Below are positions 10,201 through 18,386 of a stretch of 52,416 nt of DNA, in pieces; the stretch's first letter is position 1, and every line of letters starts with the position of its first letter. The stretch is from IMG/VR virus record IMGVR_UViG_3300032242_000872, positions 1 to 52,416 of that record. One strand, 5' to 3'. Origin of the DNA: a virus. A model generated the notes under the pieces. That model had not been told where the DNA came from. It worked only from the letters and a program-made list of their open reading frames with translations, and did no database searches. The position numbers were made by a program, and so were the translations under genes.

Positions 10201-13200
10201 TATTGCCAACTTGACTAAACTAGATATTAAAAAAGTTAAATTAAATGATGCCCAGCAAAAGGTATTAAACGACTACATTAAAGCTGCCAAAGAGGTTGGT
10301 AATGAGCCAATGATGGAGACTATTAAGTCTAAGCCAGGCGCTAACGTAGCTCGTATTGCTAAGTTATTAGGCCCACAGCTATATGGCAGCATGAGTGATA
10401 TCTCTAATGTGTCAGTTAAAGAAATGCTCCAAAACTCGTTTGATGCCATAAAAACTATGATTGAAAATGGCACGATTACACAAGGCAATATTAATATTGA
10501 TGTAGATAAAGACACTCGTACCATTGCAGTCACTGATGATGGTAGCGGTATGGATTCAGATGTTTTAGCAAATACTTTCTTTACCATTGCTGGAACAAAA
10601 AAGGAAACTGAGTTTGGATCTGGTGGTTTTGGTATTGCTAAAATGTTATTTTTATTTGGTAATGAAAACGTAGAAGTTATTACCATGCGTGATGGCAAAA
10701 TCAGCAGTATGCAGTCTACTGGCAAAAACTTGATGGCTGCCTTAGAAGATCCAGCATTTGCCCCTAATATTGAAGTAGATGACAAGAGCGAGTGGCCTGA
10801 CTACGAGAAGATGTTTCCTAAAGGTCATGGAACATTTGTACGAGTAACTGTTCCAAAGGAATACAAGGATCAGTCTACTGGTGAAATGAAAGAGATTAAG
10901 TTCACAGACAGTAAATATGCTTATCCTGTTTTGGAAAATAGCCCGTTGTTTGCTAACATCAATGTTAAGTTTAACGATGATACCGTTTGGGATATGGGTA
11001 CTGAGTTCCCAGCAAACGAATACACAACCTTTGTTGATGCTAATTTTGATTGGGGAACTGCTCGAATTTATGTTTCTAAAGATCAAAAAGATCAGTGGGG
11101 AGATAACCTTCACATTCTTTCCAATGGTTTATGGCAATTCAGCCAGGGAATGAAGTTAAATCCAATGGAAATGTTTGGCAAAAACATTCCACATAGGTTT
11201 TACCTTGATGTTGTTTCTAAAGTTAAGCCAGATGAAGAGGGCTATCCATTCCAACTAAACCGCCAAGGATTTACCAAGGAAGCTGAAAGCGATCTGGATT
11301 TAATTAAAAAATATTTGACGCTGCACTACCAGCAAAAAGACTTTGATACATCAGCTAAGACATTTGGCACAGTCCAATATCTTGGAAGAGAAAGAAGTTT
11401 ATTTGGTAAAGATAAAGGAATTAGCGTATCCGAGACAATTAACTTAATTCCAGAATCTCCAAAAGTAAAAGAAGTAGATGGAATTGAAGAAGGTTCTCAA
11501 GTAGAAGTTAAAAACGGTAAATTAATTGTTAACGGCAAAGTTGTACCAGTATTAACGCCAGAAGATATGAAAAAAGCTGCCATAAACATCGATGAATTGC
11601 AGATACCTCAAAGTAGTATTAACCCTAAGAAGGTTATGATCCATGACAATCTTGAGGTTAAAAATACAGATGGCACATTTTCTCCTATTACTCAGTTAGC
11701 TATAGATGAGTTTGGTGAAAGATTTCATGACTTTATGTTTAATCTTGGTGATGCTTTTATGGCATTAAGAGATGCTACAGCAAGATTGATGCCAGCAGAT
11801 AGAAAAGGCATAGACTATAAAAACTTAGCCAAAGAAGCTATTGGTATATCCTTTGACAAAGAATATCGTGGCGTTAGTATTACATTGCCATTCAAAGGCT
11901 TATTTATTAACCCAGCATTCCCAGAGTTTATAGATACGCCAGAAGAGGCAGCTTTGGGTATGTTTGGAACTATGATCCACGAACTAGCTCACCACAAGGT
12001 TCGCAACCACGGGGCTGATTTCCCAGCGGAAATGCAACGTATCATTATTAAATTGGAGTCCGCACCTTCTTTAGATATTCAGCAGCTCAAGAAAGATTTA
12101 ATCTTGACAGTTAAAGAAAATATGGACATTATTAAGTTCTTAAATAAAGAGGGATCAAATGAATCTAACAGGCCTATTGGACAGCGTTTCAAAGATAGCC
12201 AGTACCAAAAACGAGGCGAAGATACTTCTGCAGACCTTTCTAAACGAGGGAAGCAACAGCGGGGAGAACCCAGAGTATCTAGCGAGTCTGAGTCAGGGAT
12301 TGAAGATATTAGAGAAGAGCGAGAACTTGAACCAGTTTCGTCAGAAGGTAAAGGCTCAAAGTCAGACATAGAAGAAGTACAAAATCTTCTAAAGAAACAC
12401 GCTCGTTCTAATACTCCATTACATCCTAGTAATGAAGTAGCAGATGCCTTTATGGGATCTGTGCAAAAAGGCAAAAAGATCTACTCAAGGGTTAAAGAAA
12501 ATCCAATGATGGTTGCTCCAGCCATGATTAGTAAGTTAGATCGTGCCACTACCTTTGCTCGTAACAAAAATATCTGGTATGGAACTGGCCTAGAACAAGC
12601 AGACTTTGCAAAATACAATGGCCAATTGCGCACTGGTCAAGGAGATGCTATTGCATCATTAGCAGTAACGAATGCTATTCATGCGGGCCACGTAGGAACC
12701 CAAGTATTAATTGAAGGAAATTTACAATATAACCCTGTTACCCAACAGTTTCAATCTGTAAAGAGTGATAAGTCAATGGCAAATGTCATTACTTTGAAGT
12801 CTAAACTTATGAAAAAATTAGGAGATCAAGAAGCGACTGATCTTATTAATGGCTATTTTGAGGCTAAACGTTCACGTTCAATTATTAATGAATATTTAAA
12901 TCGTGAAGGGGCTTATGTCAAAGCGATTGAAGAGGGTGAAGATGAGGCTACAGCATCTAAGAATTTAAAAAATATTGAAGTAGCTATGCAAAAAGTAAAC
13001 ATGGATGATGATCAAATTGATGAGTTCATTGCCATGGATAAGAAGTTCCCAGAGCTACGTCAAATGATGGATAACTGGACTGCAGTAAACCATAATATGT
13101 TAGATAACATGGTTTTCTCAGGAGTCATTAGTAAGCGCAGAGCAAAAGATTTAAAAGCTATCAAGGACTATGTTCCTTGGTATAGGATTATGGATGAGCA

Positions 13201-15136
13201 AGCTGATATTCATCAGCCTACTGGTGGTGTAGTTCGCACCTTAACAAACGTAAGCCAGGACAAAAAGTTTAAAAAAGGTGTAGTAAACAGAGATATTGAT
13301 GACATTGTGGATAACATGATTCACAACGTTATGATGATGACTCGAAATTCTATGCGTAACTATGCTGCAAATCGTGTAGTTGCCGAATATGGAACTAGAA
13401 AAGAAAATGGCAAATTAAAAGTATTTTCAACTGAAGGTCGTGATAGCGATGGAGTACGTTTTAATATTATTGCTAATGGCCGTAGAATTATTGTTCAGAT
13501 AAAAGATCCGCTGATTGCTGAGTCAGTCATTGGTATGGAAAACATTGAGATTCCAATGAACAAAATATTGGCTGCAATGGCTAACGGCTTGCGTAGAACT
13601 ATTACCTTCTCTGGTGTATTCCAAGTTAAACAGTTATTTATGGATGCTCCTACAGCTGCTTGGGTATCTGGACTTAAGAATCCATTTGCCGTATGGGGAG
13701 GCACGTTTAGTTCATTTTTACAGGCATTAAGAAATAATGATCCAATTGTAAAGATGTTTAAATCTTATGGTATTGGTGGTTTCCAATCAACATCTAGAAC
13801 TCCTGAGAAAGAATTAAAGCTAGAAATTGGATTATTAAATCATTCAAACTATGCCAAATTAATTAAATTCTTAGATCACGTTGGTGATTCTTCTGACTAC
13901 GCTCAACGTAGAGCTATCTACAAACGGGTAATGAAAGAAACATCAAAAACTGGTAAATGGCAAGATGGTGATCAGATGCAAGCGTTGTTGCAAGCTAACA
14001 ATGTTATTGACTTTCTTAAACATGGTAGTGGTCAAACGGCTCAGTTTTTAACCAGGACTGTATCTTTCATGAACGCTTATGCACAGCAGATTGATGTACT
14101 AGCTCAGACATTAGCTGGTGGTGGACTCAAGGGTAAGGATCGCCAAGAAGGACTCAAGCGCATGGCAATTACAGGTGGCTTATTGTCAATGACAACCCTG
14201 CTTTATTGCATGGCTGTAGGCGCTGACGATGACTATCAAGAACTGGATGATCAAACTAAGGCACGTAATTTATATATTCCTGGTTCTAAAAAAGCATTTG
14301 GCCATGCCGTAGTATTACCAATGCATACTTCAGCCAGTTTCTTCTTTAAGGCAATACCAGAGTTACTCTATAACAAGGTAATGAATCAAGGAACTAATAA
14401 CGAGATGGATAATACTCGTTTGCGTACTGCCTTAAAAGAGGCTGCAATTGATTCTTTATTAGGGCCAAATGCCGTTCCAACTGGTGCAAAGCCATTTATT
14501 GAGATTGGTTTAAATAGAAACTTCTTTACTGGCGGTCAACTTACTCCAAAAGGAATGGAAAATTTAGAGGCAGTTGAACAATATACTTCAGCTACTTCTG
14601 AGCTTGGCAAAGTATTTAGCGCCCTTACATCGGTTCCTGGAACAGATAAACGTGCATTAAATCCAATTGAGGCAGATCATTTGATGCGCAGTTTGTTTGG
14701 TTCTGTTGCTGCAATGTCAATGTGGGGATCTAATATGTTTGCTGGAGATCGTCCAGAAGGCCGTGTTAAAGACATTCCAGTAATTGGTCAGTTTGTATTA
14801 CCAGAAGTTCCACGTGGTAATGAGGCTATGTTCTATGACTTTAAAGAGCGTTCTGATGAAAAGTACAACACTTACATGAGAATGCTAGACCGCAACAAAA
14901 TTGATGAAGCCGATCAATATCTTGAGAAAAATATGGGATTGGTAGCTGCCCATGATTATGTAACCTCTATGGATAGTGGCTTAAAAGAGCTTAATAAGCA
15001 GATCCGCAATATTGGTGAAACGAAAGATCCTGATTACACCAAGTCGGAAAGACGTAAAGACATTACTGATCTTCAAGAAACAAAGAAAGATATTCTTGAT
15101 GGAATTGGTTTAATCAGAAAAGATTCAGGCCTGTAA
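7259..15136 (+). CDS. Giant polyvalent virion protein with GHKL ATPase and zincin motifs
   Basis: 2625 residues in one uninterrupted frame. Residues 4-20 and 27-43 are a tandem repeat of AxNPxTGExxFLVxNxW. A GHKL-type (Hsp90/gyrase-like) ATP-binding module is visible: N box EMLQNSFDA (1055-1063), G1 box DDGSGM (1093-1098) and glycine-rich G2 loop GSGGFGIAK (1120-1128). A zinc metallopeptidase motif HELAHH follows at 1574-1579 (H1574, E1575, H1578). The C-terminal ~500 residues (from about 2100) are helical and resemble the domain named LPD38 in large polyvalent proteins. Such multi-enzyme proteins are known to be injected with phage DNA. The N-terminal third is low-complexity with no recognised fold. 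Last gene of the virion block, followed by hairpins. Family assignment is inference from motifs. Confidence 0.8.
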   Translation: MQKAVNPQTGEVLFLVDNQWVKPTQTAINPDTGENAFLVNNAWQVMPMPKPAEPIVSPEEQMMSSVGQTSQQQPSAGVLSGTTLPANPPPMGNRDISEVGTALPITKDLPKLDVSQMPTAEERAVANFGISPEMGFGEKALRTAKGALYGASTGLEQSWAGGARLIADITGINKEEVASASRQLGKEQAAVEKTYAPEYGFKIAKDIGSSVVQNIPTIGAGLYAGTSSALTNMFLQSFTQTYDDSRNEGLGVGESTVRSTLYGTAEALGESLGLPNLLKGVKGALKGVPTVDLAKDMAKYILKEIPGEQFTYVSQFLTDKGFGLNPEAGLTEFLQGAQDTALVTVGQTAIMGGGLGATNKILKELRGLHSKGDEGIPNAADMVKQAGFNFQRPEPQGQVTIQGAPPEAVMPPQTAPTAPGEVAPSRAVIQEGEIEVPEEEGVTAVTPTTVVPKKPTFVKKPNDPAIEAEAIAIADELDKLGEKGFAIGFRSKIEKDGGLTKSEDLNFYRNKLLEAQQKAGKAEEMPQEKFNIENYLPSSNKAEVKRFNQYVPNAPEPVREMVGKSNEYLQKLTDKINSLGYKVLDVDTRAPQEIQELKRKISNIAGSTFAYTKNAEHIDKNNRFANPDKFENIAQTLEKDFADADQLLGIEAAKPQATEVVTEEEQLPKFSQAENVPVIPEGQTVDSTNPEVLKKFNEIIETYEPESGISQEDSFLSAINEDVQSKIEETKAPPFKKGYVSTVSYEVAPFNGGWVGGSSIMSATGGYASGASIWDKVYPTKQEAINAQIDELRDSAKIYGNTKALAWLDSVDPRLTKESKIETNKVRQTEKKTKAKPIEKPVERVKPVEAKEEKPVTTEALEKAVTKAGEKVDYDKIKKSAENQINQAIKRTKYMTEEAYKDAKIPDAERFVTIKLEGDGSFKVKNNKERLEEFKKKLVNAIKPKQAGTPRREWESAAVGFKADSAFKNFLNEKEPETAIAIANLTKLDIKKVKLNDAQQKVLNDYIKAAKEVGNEPMMETIKSKPGANVARIAKLLGPQLYGSMSDISNVSVKEMLQNSFDAIKTMIENGTITQGNINIDVDKDTRTIAVTDDGSGMDSDVLANTFFTIAGTKKETEFGSGGFGIAKMLFLFGNENVEVITMRDGKISSMQSTGKNLMAALEDPAFAPNIEVDDKSEWPDYEKMFPKGHGTFVRVTVPKEYKDQSTGEMKEIKFTDSKYAYPVLENSPLFANINVKFNDDTVWDMGTEFPANEYTTFVDANFDWGTARIYVSKDQKDQWGDNLHILSNGLWQFSQGMKLNPMEMFGKNIPHRFYLDVVSKVKPDEEGYPFQLNRQGFTKEAESDLDLIKKYLTLHYQQKDFDTSAKTFGTVQYLGRERSLFGKDKGISVSETINLIPESPKVKEVDGIEEGSQVEVKNGKLIVNGKVVPVLTPEDMKKAAINIDELQIPQSSINPKKVMIHDNLEVKNTDGTFSPITQLAIDEFGERFHDFMFNLGDAFMALRDATARLMPADRKGIDYKNLAKEAIGISFDKEYRGVSITLPFKGLFINPAFPEFIDTPEEAALGMFGTMIHELAHHKVRNHGADFPAEMQRIIIKLESAPSLDIQQLKKDLILTVKENMDIIKFLNKEGSNESNRPIGQRFKDSQYQKRGEDTSADLSKRGKQQRGEPRVSSESESGIEDIREERELEPVSSEGKGSKSDIEEVQNLLKKHARSNTPLHPSNEVADAFMGSVQKGKKIYSRVKENPMMVAPAMISKLDRATTFARNKNIWYGTGLEQADFAKYNGQLRTGQGDAIASLAVTNAIHAGHVGTQVLIEGNLQYNPVTQQFQSVKSDKSMANVITLKSKLMKKLGDQEATDLINGYFEAKRSRSIINEYLNREGAYVKAIEEGEDEATASKNLKNIEVAMQKVNMDDDQIDEFIAMDKKFPELRQMMDNWTAVNHNMLDNMVFSGVISKRRAKDLKAIKDYVPWYRIMDEQADIHQPTGGVVRTLTNVSQDKKFKKGVVNRDIDDIVDNMIHNVMMMTRNSMRNYAANRVVAEYGTRKENGKLKVFSTEGRDSDGVRFNIIANGRRIIVQIKDPLIAESVIGMENIEIPMNKILAAMANGLRRTITFSGVFQVKQLFMDAPTAAWVSGLKNPFAVWGGTFSSFLQALRNNDPIVKMFKSYGIGGFQSTSRTPEKELKLEIGLLNHSNYAKLIKFLDHVGDSSDYAQRRAIYKRVMKETSKTGKWQDGDQMQALLQANNVIDFLKHGSGQTAQFLTRTVSFMNAYAQQIDVLAQTLAGGGLKGKDRQEGLKRMAITGGLLSMTTLLYCMAVGADDDYQELDDQTKARNLYIPGSKKAFGHAVVLPMHTSASFFFKAIPELLYNKVMNQGTNNEMDNTRLRTALKEAAIDSLLGPNAVPTGAKPFIEIGLNRNFFTGGQLTPKGMENLEAVEQYTSATSELGKVFSALTSVPGTDKRALNPIEADHLMRSLFGSVAAMSMWGSNMFAGDRPEGRVKDIPVIGQFVLPEVPRGNEAMFYDFKERSDEKYNTYMRMLDRNKIDEADQYLEKNMGLVAAHDYVTSMDSGLKELNKQIRNIGETKDPDYTKSERRKDITDLQETKKDILDGIGLIRKDSGL

Positions 15137-15140
15137 AAAA

Positions 15141-15163
15141 GGGGAGGTCTTTTGAACCTCCCC
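15141..15163 (-). terminator. Intrinsic terminator for the leftward RusA gene
   Basis: Stem GGGGAGGT pairs with ACCTCCCC around a 7-base loop. Read leftward, the stem is followed at once by a run of T (the AAAAAA at 15135-15140 on the plus strand). It lies about 40 bases past the leftward RusA stop. It begins 4 bases after the giant gene's stop, so it may also mark the end of rightward transcription, though no T run follows in that direction. Confidence 0.7.
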
Positions 15164-15182
15164 CAAGGACTAACGTGAAGAA

Positions 15183-15200
15183 GCCACAATCGGTAGTGGC
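15183..15200 (+). terminator. Possible weak terminator for the virion operon
   Basis: GCCAC and GTGGC form a 5-bp stem with an 8-base loop, followed rightward by the T-rich stretch ATCTTTATTTTA. Weak, but placed where rightward transcription from the giant gene should stop before the leftward RusA gene. Confidence 0.35.
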
Positions 15201-15204
15201 ATCT

Positions 15205-15546
15205 TTATTTTATCTCTATTTTGACCATACCAGCAACCTCTTCTTTAAAGAAAAAGCTCGGTAAAAATCGTTTGTCATTGACCTTTAGTGCATCTGCCAG
15301 CCCATCTAAGCCAGATTTAATGGATGCAACCATGTTATCTGCGTCTCTATGGCGTTTATCTGGTGGATAAAAAGTAATCTCTATAGGTATTTTCCCTTCC
15401 CCAGCAGGTGCTATTAGCTTGGCTTCAAGTGCTAAAGCCCAGCAAGCAGTCCTATATTCTTTTTTCTTTTTCGCCTTCTGAGCCCAGTGCAGACTTGAGT
15501 TAGGGGAAAGTTCTTTGGGAGGCCAAGGTAGGGTAACTTTGTTCAT
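15205..15546 (-). CDS. rusA: RusA-family Holliday junction resolvase
   Basis: A 113-residue protein with the RusA hallmarks: the N-terminal PPKELSPNSSLHW, then RHRDADN and a helix GLDGLADALKVND. The acidic residues D68, D70 and D91 fit the metal-binding carboxylates of RusA (D70, D72, D91 in E. coli). The length is normal. RusA cleaves four-way junctions as a dimer and helps resolve recombination or replication intermediates before packaging. It is the only leftward gene here, lying between the virion operon and the early operon, with its own terminator. Upstream on its strand is TAAAAT as a possible -10 close to the start, suggesting a short leader. No good Shine-Dalgarno is seen. Confidence 0.88.
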   Translation of the reverse strand: MNKVTLPWPPKELSPNSSLHWAQKAKKKKEYRTACWALALEAKLIAPAGEGKIPIEITFYPPDKRHRDADNMVASIKSGLDGLADALKVNDKRFLPSFFFKEEVAGMVKIEIK

Positions 15547-15588
15547 GTCATTATTTTACATCAGATGAATAAATATGAGAACAACCTG

Positions 15589-15617
15589 TTGACATACATT
15601 TTCTTTTGACGGATACT
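15589..15617 (+). promoter_or_regulatory. Sigma-70-type promoter for the rightward early operon
   Basis: A perfect -35 TTGACA (15589-15594) and GATACT (15612-15617, four of six matches) are separated by 17 bases. The leader then contains CTGCTAGGAG just before the first ATG of the early operon at 15648. A second near -35, TTGACG, starts at 15606. Confidence 0.6.
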
Positions 15618-15647
15618 TCTTGGTAGTTTAACTGCTAGGAGAACTAA

Positions 15648-15872
15648 ATGAAAACTATTCCTTACACAACCTCAACTGGCTTGAAAATTGGTTCACGCTG
15701 GAATGAGTCACCAAAGCCCATGCCTATTGATGATCCAGATATGGAAATCATTCAGACTTGGTTTATTCATACACCTAAATGGCACAAGGCTCGCAGGATG
15801 GAGCGCACTGTAGCTTATGTTTGCGCAGCTATTGCTGTTTTGATTATTTTAGCTTTGTGGGTAAGAGTATGA
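15648..15872 (+). CDS. Small membrane-anchored protein
   Basis: A 74-residue protein. The first ~50 residues are polar (TIPYTTSTGLKIGSRW); residues about 54-73 form a single transmembrane helix (VAYVCAAIAVLIILALWV) ending at the C-terminus, preceded by KARRMER, so a tail-anchored protein with the N-terminus inside is predicted. First gene of the early operon, with the strong ribosome site CTGCTAGGAG six bases before ATG. Its stop overlaps the next start (ATGA). Small proteins of this shape recur in phages, but I know no function. Confidence 0.75.
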   Translation: MKTIPYTTSTGLKIGSRWNESPKPMPIDDPDMEIIQTWFIHTPKWHKARRMERTVAYVCAAIAVLIILALWVRV

Positions 15873-16753
15873 AGATCACTAATAAATATGGCATCCCACA
15901 GACGTTTATGAACGTTTTGGAGCGTCCTACCTATAACAAGGGTAAGGCCCACCTATCTGCTACGCAGCTGCTTAACAGCCCTAAAATCGTGGCTCTGACG
16001 AAGAAATTTGAGGATGAACTAGAGCAGGACGCATCTGAGATGGTTTGGTCTATCTTTGGCTCTGCTGTTCATAACGTCTTAGAGCATGGAAAAGATGACC
16101 ATCACTTGGTAGAAGAGCGCATTCATGCCGAGGTTGATGGCTGGCAGATCTCTGGAGCCGTTGATTTACAGATCATTAACCCTAAAGGTCTAGACATTCG
16201 GGACTATAAGACTACCTCTGTTTGGGCTGCTATGAATGAAAAGCCTGAATGGGAAGACCAGCTCAATGTCTATGCTTGGCTAGTTGAGAAGGTTAAGAAT
16301 ACCCCAGTAACTTCCTTGGGTATTGTAGCAATCCTACGGGACTGGAAAGAACGGGAAAGTAAACAGAAAGAAAACTACCCAGAAGCGCCAATTAAAGAGA
16401 TACCTATCAGATTATGGTCTATGGAAGAGCGTACAGCTTATATATCAAGCCGTATAGCTATGCATAGTTCCTGTGATTTTGCCATTGAAACAGACGGTGA
16501 TTTGCCTGATTGCACACCATCTGAGATGTGGGAAAAGCCTACCACTTGGGCAATAAAAAAGAAGGGTGGAGTTCGTGCGTTCAAGGTTTATGAGACCGAG
16601 AAACACGCTTTAGAAGCGCTTGCAGCCATGGATAGTGTTTATGAAATTGAGGTGCGTCCTGGCGAGCGTACTCGTTGTGAGAATTACTGCCAAGTTTCCC
16701 ATTACTGCCAGCAGTATCGGGATTATTTATCCACTAAAGGAGAAGTTAAATGA
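15869..16753 (+). CDS. PD-(D/E)XK exonuclease with cysteine (Fe-S type) cluster, RecB/Cas4-like
   Basis: A 294-residue protein started at the ATG that overlaps the upstream stop; a longer in-frame extension lies inside the upstream gene and is ignored. Nuclease core motifs: GSAVHNVLE (H68), SGAVD (D99), DIRDYKTTS (D112, K114) and Q131, as in the RecB/Cas4/lambda-exonuclease superfamily. The C-terminus has ERTRCENYCQVSHYC, where C270, C274 and C280 with a further cysteine could bind a 4Fe-4S cluster. Predicted 5'-3' or 3'-5' DNA end resection that supplies single strands to the ERF protein three genes downstream. The polarity cannot be told from the sequence. Confidence 0.82.
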   Translation: MKITNKYGIPQTFMNVLERPTYNKGKAHLSATQLLNSPKIVALTKKFEDELEQDASEMVWSIFGSAVHNVLEHGKDDHHLVEERIHAEVDGWQISGAVDLQIINPKGLDIRDYKTTSVWAAMNEKPEWEDQLNVYAWLVEKVKNTPVTSLGIVAILRDWKERESKQKENYPEAPIKEIPIRLWSMEERTAYISSRIAMHSSCDFAIETDGDLPDCTPSEMWEKPTTWAIKKKGGVRAFKVYETEKHALEALAAMDSVYEIEVRPGERTRCENYCQVSHYCQQYRDYLSTKGEVK

Positions 16754-16893
16754 AGAAGCTAATCGGATTTGCAATCATTGTCCTAATTTCAACTGGCGTA
16801 TACGCTCAGACCAAATGTGTATCAGATGGTCGTGGTGGTATGTGCTGCTGGGATGTAGGTTCTCAAGGCCCATTTAAGCCAATTGGGTGCTGA
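16750..16893 (+). CDS. Small secreted Cys-rich peptide (47 aa)
   Basis: The start overlaps the exonuclease stop (ATGA). The N-terminus MKKLIGFAIIVLISTGVYAQ is a textbook signal peptide with an Ala-x-Ala-like cleavage region (VYA). The mature part of about 28 residues has four cysteines, including GGMCCWDVG and a C-terminal PIGC. Function unknown. The predicted site is periplasmic or outer surface. It would be translated from the early operon, unlike lysis genes. Confidence 0.65.
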   Translation: MKKLIGFAIIVLISTGVYAQTKCVSDGRGGMCCWDVGSQGPFKPIGC

Positions 16894-16894
16894 T

Positions 16895-17074
16895 ATGAAA
16901 ACAAGACAGGAAATGATTTACGACTTTATGGTTGCATTAGCCAGTAATTGTGATGCTATTGCTAAATCTGTAAAAGAATATAACGAGGAAAACGATGCTA
17001 AATGGACTGTTGCCGAAGAAATAGCTCTTATTGCAACTGAATTAGCGGATAGATATTTAAAGGAGGGTGCATGA
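16895..17074 (+). CDS. Small helical protein of the phage ADxM/ER family
   Basis: A 59-residue protein, started at ATG one base after the upstream TGA. Pattern: a polar N-terminus, FMVALASN, then IALIATELADRYLKEG at the C-terminus. The same layout occurs in the genes at 19500 and 22127, so three diverged copies exist in this operon. Probably all-helical. Related short genes are frequent in phage early regions, with no known role. The stop overlaps the ERF start by 4 bases. Confidence 0.65.
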   Translation: MKTRQEMIYDFMVALASNCDAIAKSVKEYNEENDAKWTVAEEIALIATELADRYLKEGA

Positions 17075-17814
17075 GTGTCTATAAAAAGTTGCAGGAAGCA
17101 CGGGTGAACCTGCATAAAACTCAATTAAATAAGTCAGGCAAGAATAAGTTTGCTGGATTTAGTTATTTTGAATTAAGTGACTTTATTCCGCAAGTGACTG
17201 ACATTTTTAACAAGGTTGGTCTTTGCGGGGTCGTATCTTTTACCCAAGATACGGCTTATCTGACTGTGCATGAGACTGAGGGTGATGGATTTATTACATT
17301 TACCTCACCTCTAGTTATGGCAGAGAACGCTAAAGGTCAGGCAATCCAATCTCTGGGCAGTACGCACACCTATTTTCGGAGATACCTCTGGCTTATGGCC
17401 ATGGAGATTACTGAGAATGATGCGATTGATGCAGGAGAGCAGCCAGCAAAAAAGTCTGATGCTGTCACTGTAACAGGTGTTACTAGTACAGCTAAACCTA
17501 TTCAAAACACCATTACCGTACCTGCAGGCGCTAAAGCCACAATAGAAGTAAAGCCTATTGTAGGTGAGGCTGGTGGGTGGCAGATTACAGCACCAGGAAA
17601 ACCAGAAGGTGATGTAAAGGCATGGCTGGACTTAGTTAGCACTGCAACCAATATGTTGCTAGATATCACAGCAAACGATGAAGATGTCATGAAGATATTT
17701 AAGAAAAACAAACTGTTATTCGATACCGTAAAAGCTACCGATGCAGCATTTTTTAAAGATTTAATGATTAATTTTACTGAACGCAAGAATATGTTTATCA
17801 AGGAGAAAGCATAA
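17071..17814 (+). CDS. erf: ERF-family single-strand annealing recombinase
   Basis: A 247-residue protein. The N-terminal half matches the ERF superfamily closely: VYKKLQEARVNLHKTQ, KNKFAGFSYFELSDFIPQ, LCGVVSF, ITFTSPL, QSLGSTHTYFRRYLW and a C-terminal core end MEITENDAIDAGE. ERF proteins form rings, anneal complementary single strands and help circularise or recombine phage DNA. The rest is a linker (VTVTGVTSTAKP) and a C-terminal helical domain. A GTAACAGGTGTTAC near-palindrome lies in the linker. The exonuclease upstream gives the expected partner, as in lambda exo/beta and P22 systems. Coupled at both ends to neighbours. Confidence 0.88.
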   Translation: MSVYKKLQEARVNLHKTQLNKSGKNKFAGFSYFELSDFIPQVTDIFNKVGLCGVVSFTQDTAYLTVHETEGDGFITFTSPLVMAENAKGQAIQSLGSTHTYFRRYLWLMAMEITENDAIDAGEQPAKKSDAVTVTGVTSTAKPIQNTITVPAGAKATIEVKPIVGEAGGWQITAPGKPEGDVKAWLDLVSTATNMLLDITANDEDVMKIFKKNKLLFDTVKATDAAFFKDLMINFTERKNMFIKEKA

Positions 17815-18071
17815 TGGCATACGATCCAAAACCAAACACAGGAACTTTGTTCCCTAATGATTACAAAAAAGCACCAAATCATCCAGATGTAAAAGGTGAT
17901 CTGTTCATTGAGCGTGATTTATTAAACGCTTTGATGATTAAAAACCCAGATGGCCTTATTAAGATTTCTATTTCTGGATGGAATAAAGAGTCTGCCAATG
18001 GCAAGTCATTTGTTTCATTATCTGCATCTGAGCCTTGGATTAAGCCAGCTGAAGATGAAGTTCCATACTAA
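17814..18071 (+). CDS. Conserved small protein next to ERF, possible ssDNA-related
   Basis: An 85-residue protein beginning YDPKPNTGTLFPNDYKKAPNHPD, with GDLFIERDLLNAL and KISISGWNKES...SFVSLSASEP. The GTLF start and the beta-strand pattern GLIKISISGW/FVSLSASE recall small OB-like or DUF736-type proteins. I have seen such proteins beside recombinases. A single-strand-binding role is possible but not shown. The ATG shares one base with the ERF stop. Confidence 0.6.
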   Translation: MAYDPKPNTGTLFPNDYKKAPNHPDVKGDLFIERDLLNALMIKNPDGLIKISISGWNKESANGKSFVSLSASEPWIKPAEDEVPY

Positions 18072-18080
18072 GGAGATGAC

Positions 18081-18386
18081 ATGAAGAAAAATCATAGTAT
18101 TTCTTTAGAAGAAAAGATTGCTGACTGGGAACCAGAGCCACGTGTAACAGAAGTAGATTACGAAGAGCTTTGTCAGAAACTTCAAAATGCGTTGGCCAAG
18201 TCTTATGTTGAAAATGAAGATCAGCAAAAGGAAATGGAGTTTTTAAGTTGTCTTCTATCTATCAAAAGAAAACGAGTTGAGCAGTTGGAAAGCTATTTAG
18301 CTATTGCAATTACTCATGGTGAGTTTGACATTGATGATACTGATGATGAGGAATCTTTATCTGAATACTTAAAGGCTAGGCAATGA
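18081..18386 (+). CDS. Acidic coiled-coil small protein, unknown
   Basis: A 101-residue, acidic protein with a long predicted coiled coil (YEELCQKLQNALAKSYVENE and KRKRVEQLESYLAI) and an Asp/Glu-rich C-terminus (DIDDTDDEESLSEYL). AAGGAGATGAC gives a good ribosome site. Its stop overlaps the next ATG. No family recognised. Acidic coiled-coil early proteins are often host-protein inhibitors, but nothing here proves that. Confidence 0.6.
   Translation: MKKNHSISLEEKIADWEPEPRVTEVDYEELCQKLQNALAKSYVENEDQQKEMEFLSCLLSIKRKRVEQLESYLAIAITHGEFDIDDTDDEESLSEYLKARQ

Noticed and set aside
10273-10785. Minus-strand frame of 170 codons
   Set aside because: Opposite the GHKL part of the giant gene whose motifs are clear on the plus strand; no start signals or coupling.
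15779-15868. N-terminal extension of the exonuclease
   Set aside because: Lies in the upstream membrane-protein gene; ATG 15869 with ATGA coupling matches the operon style.
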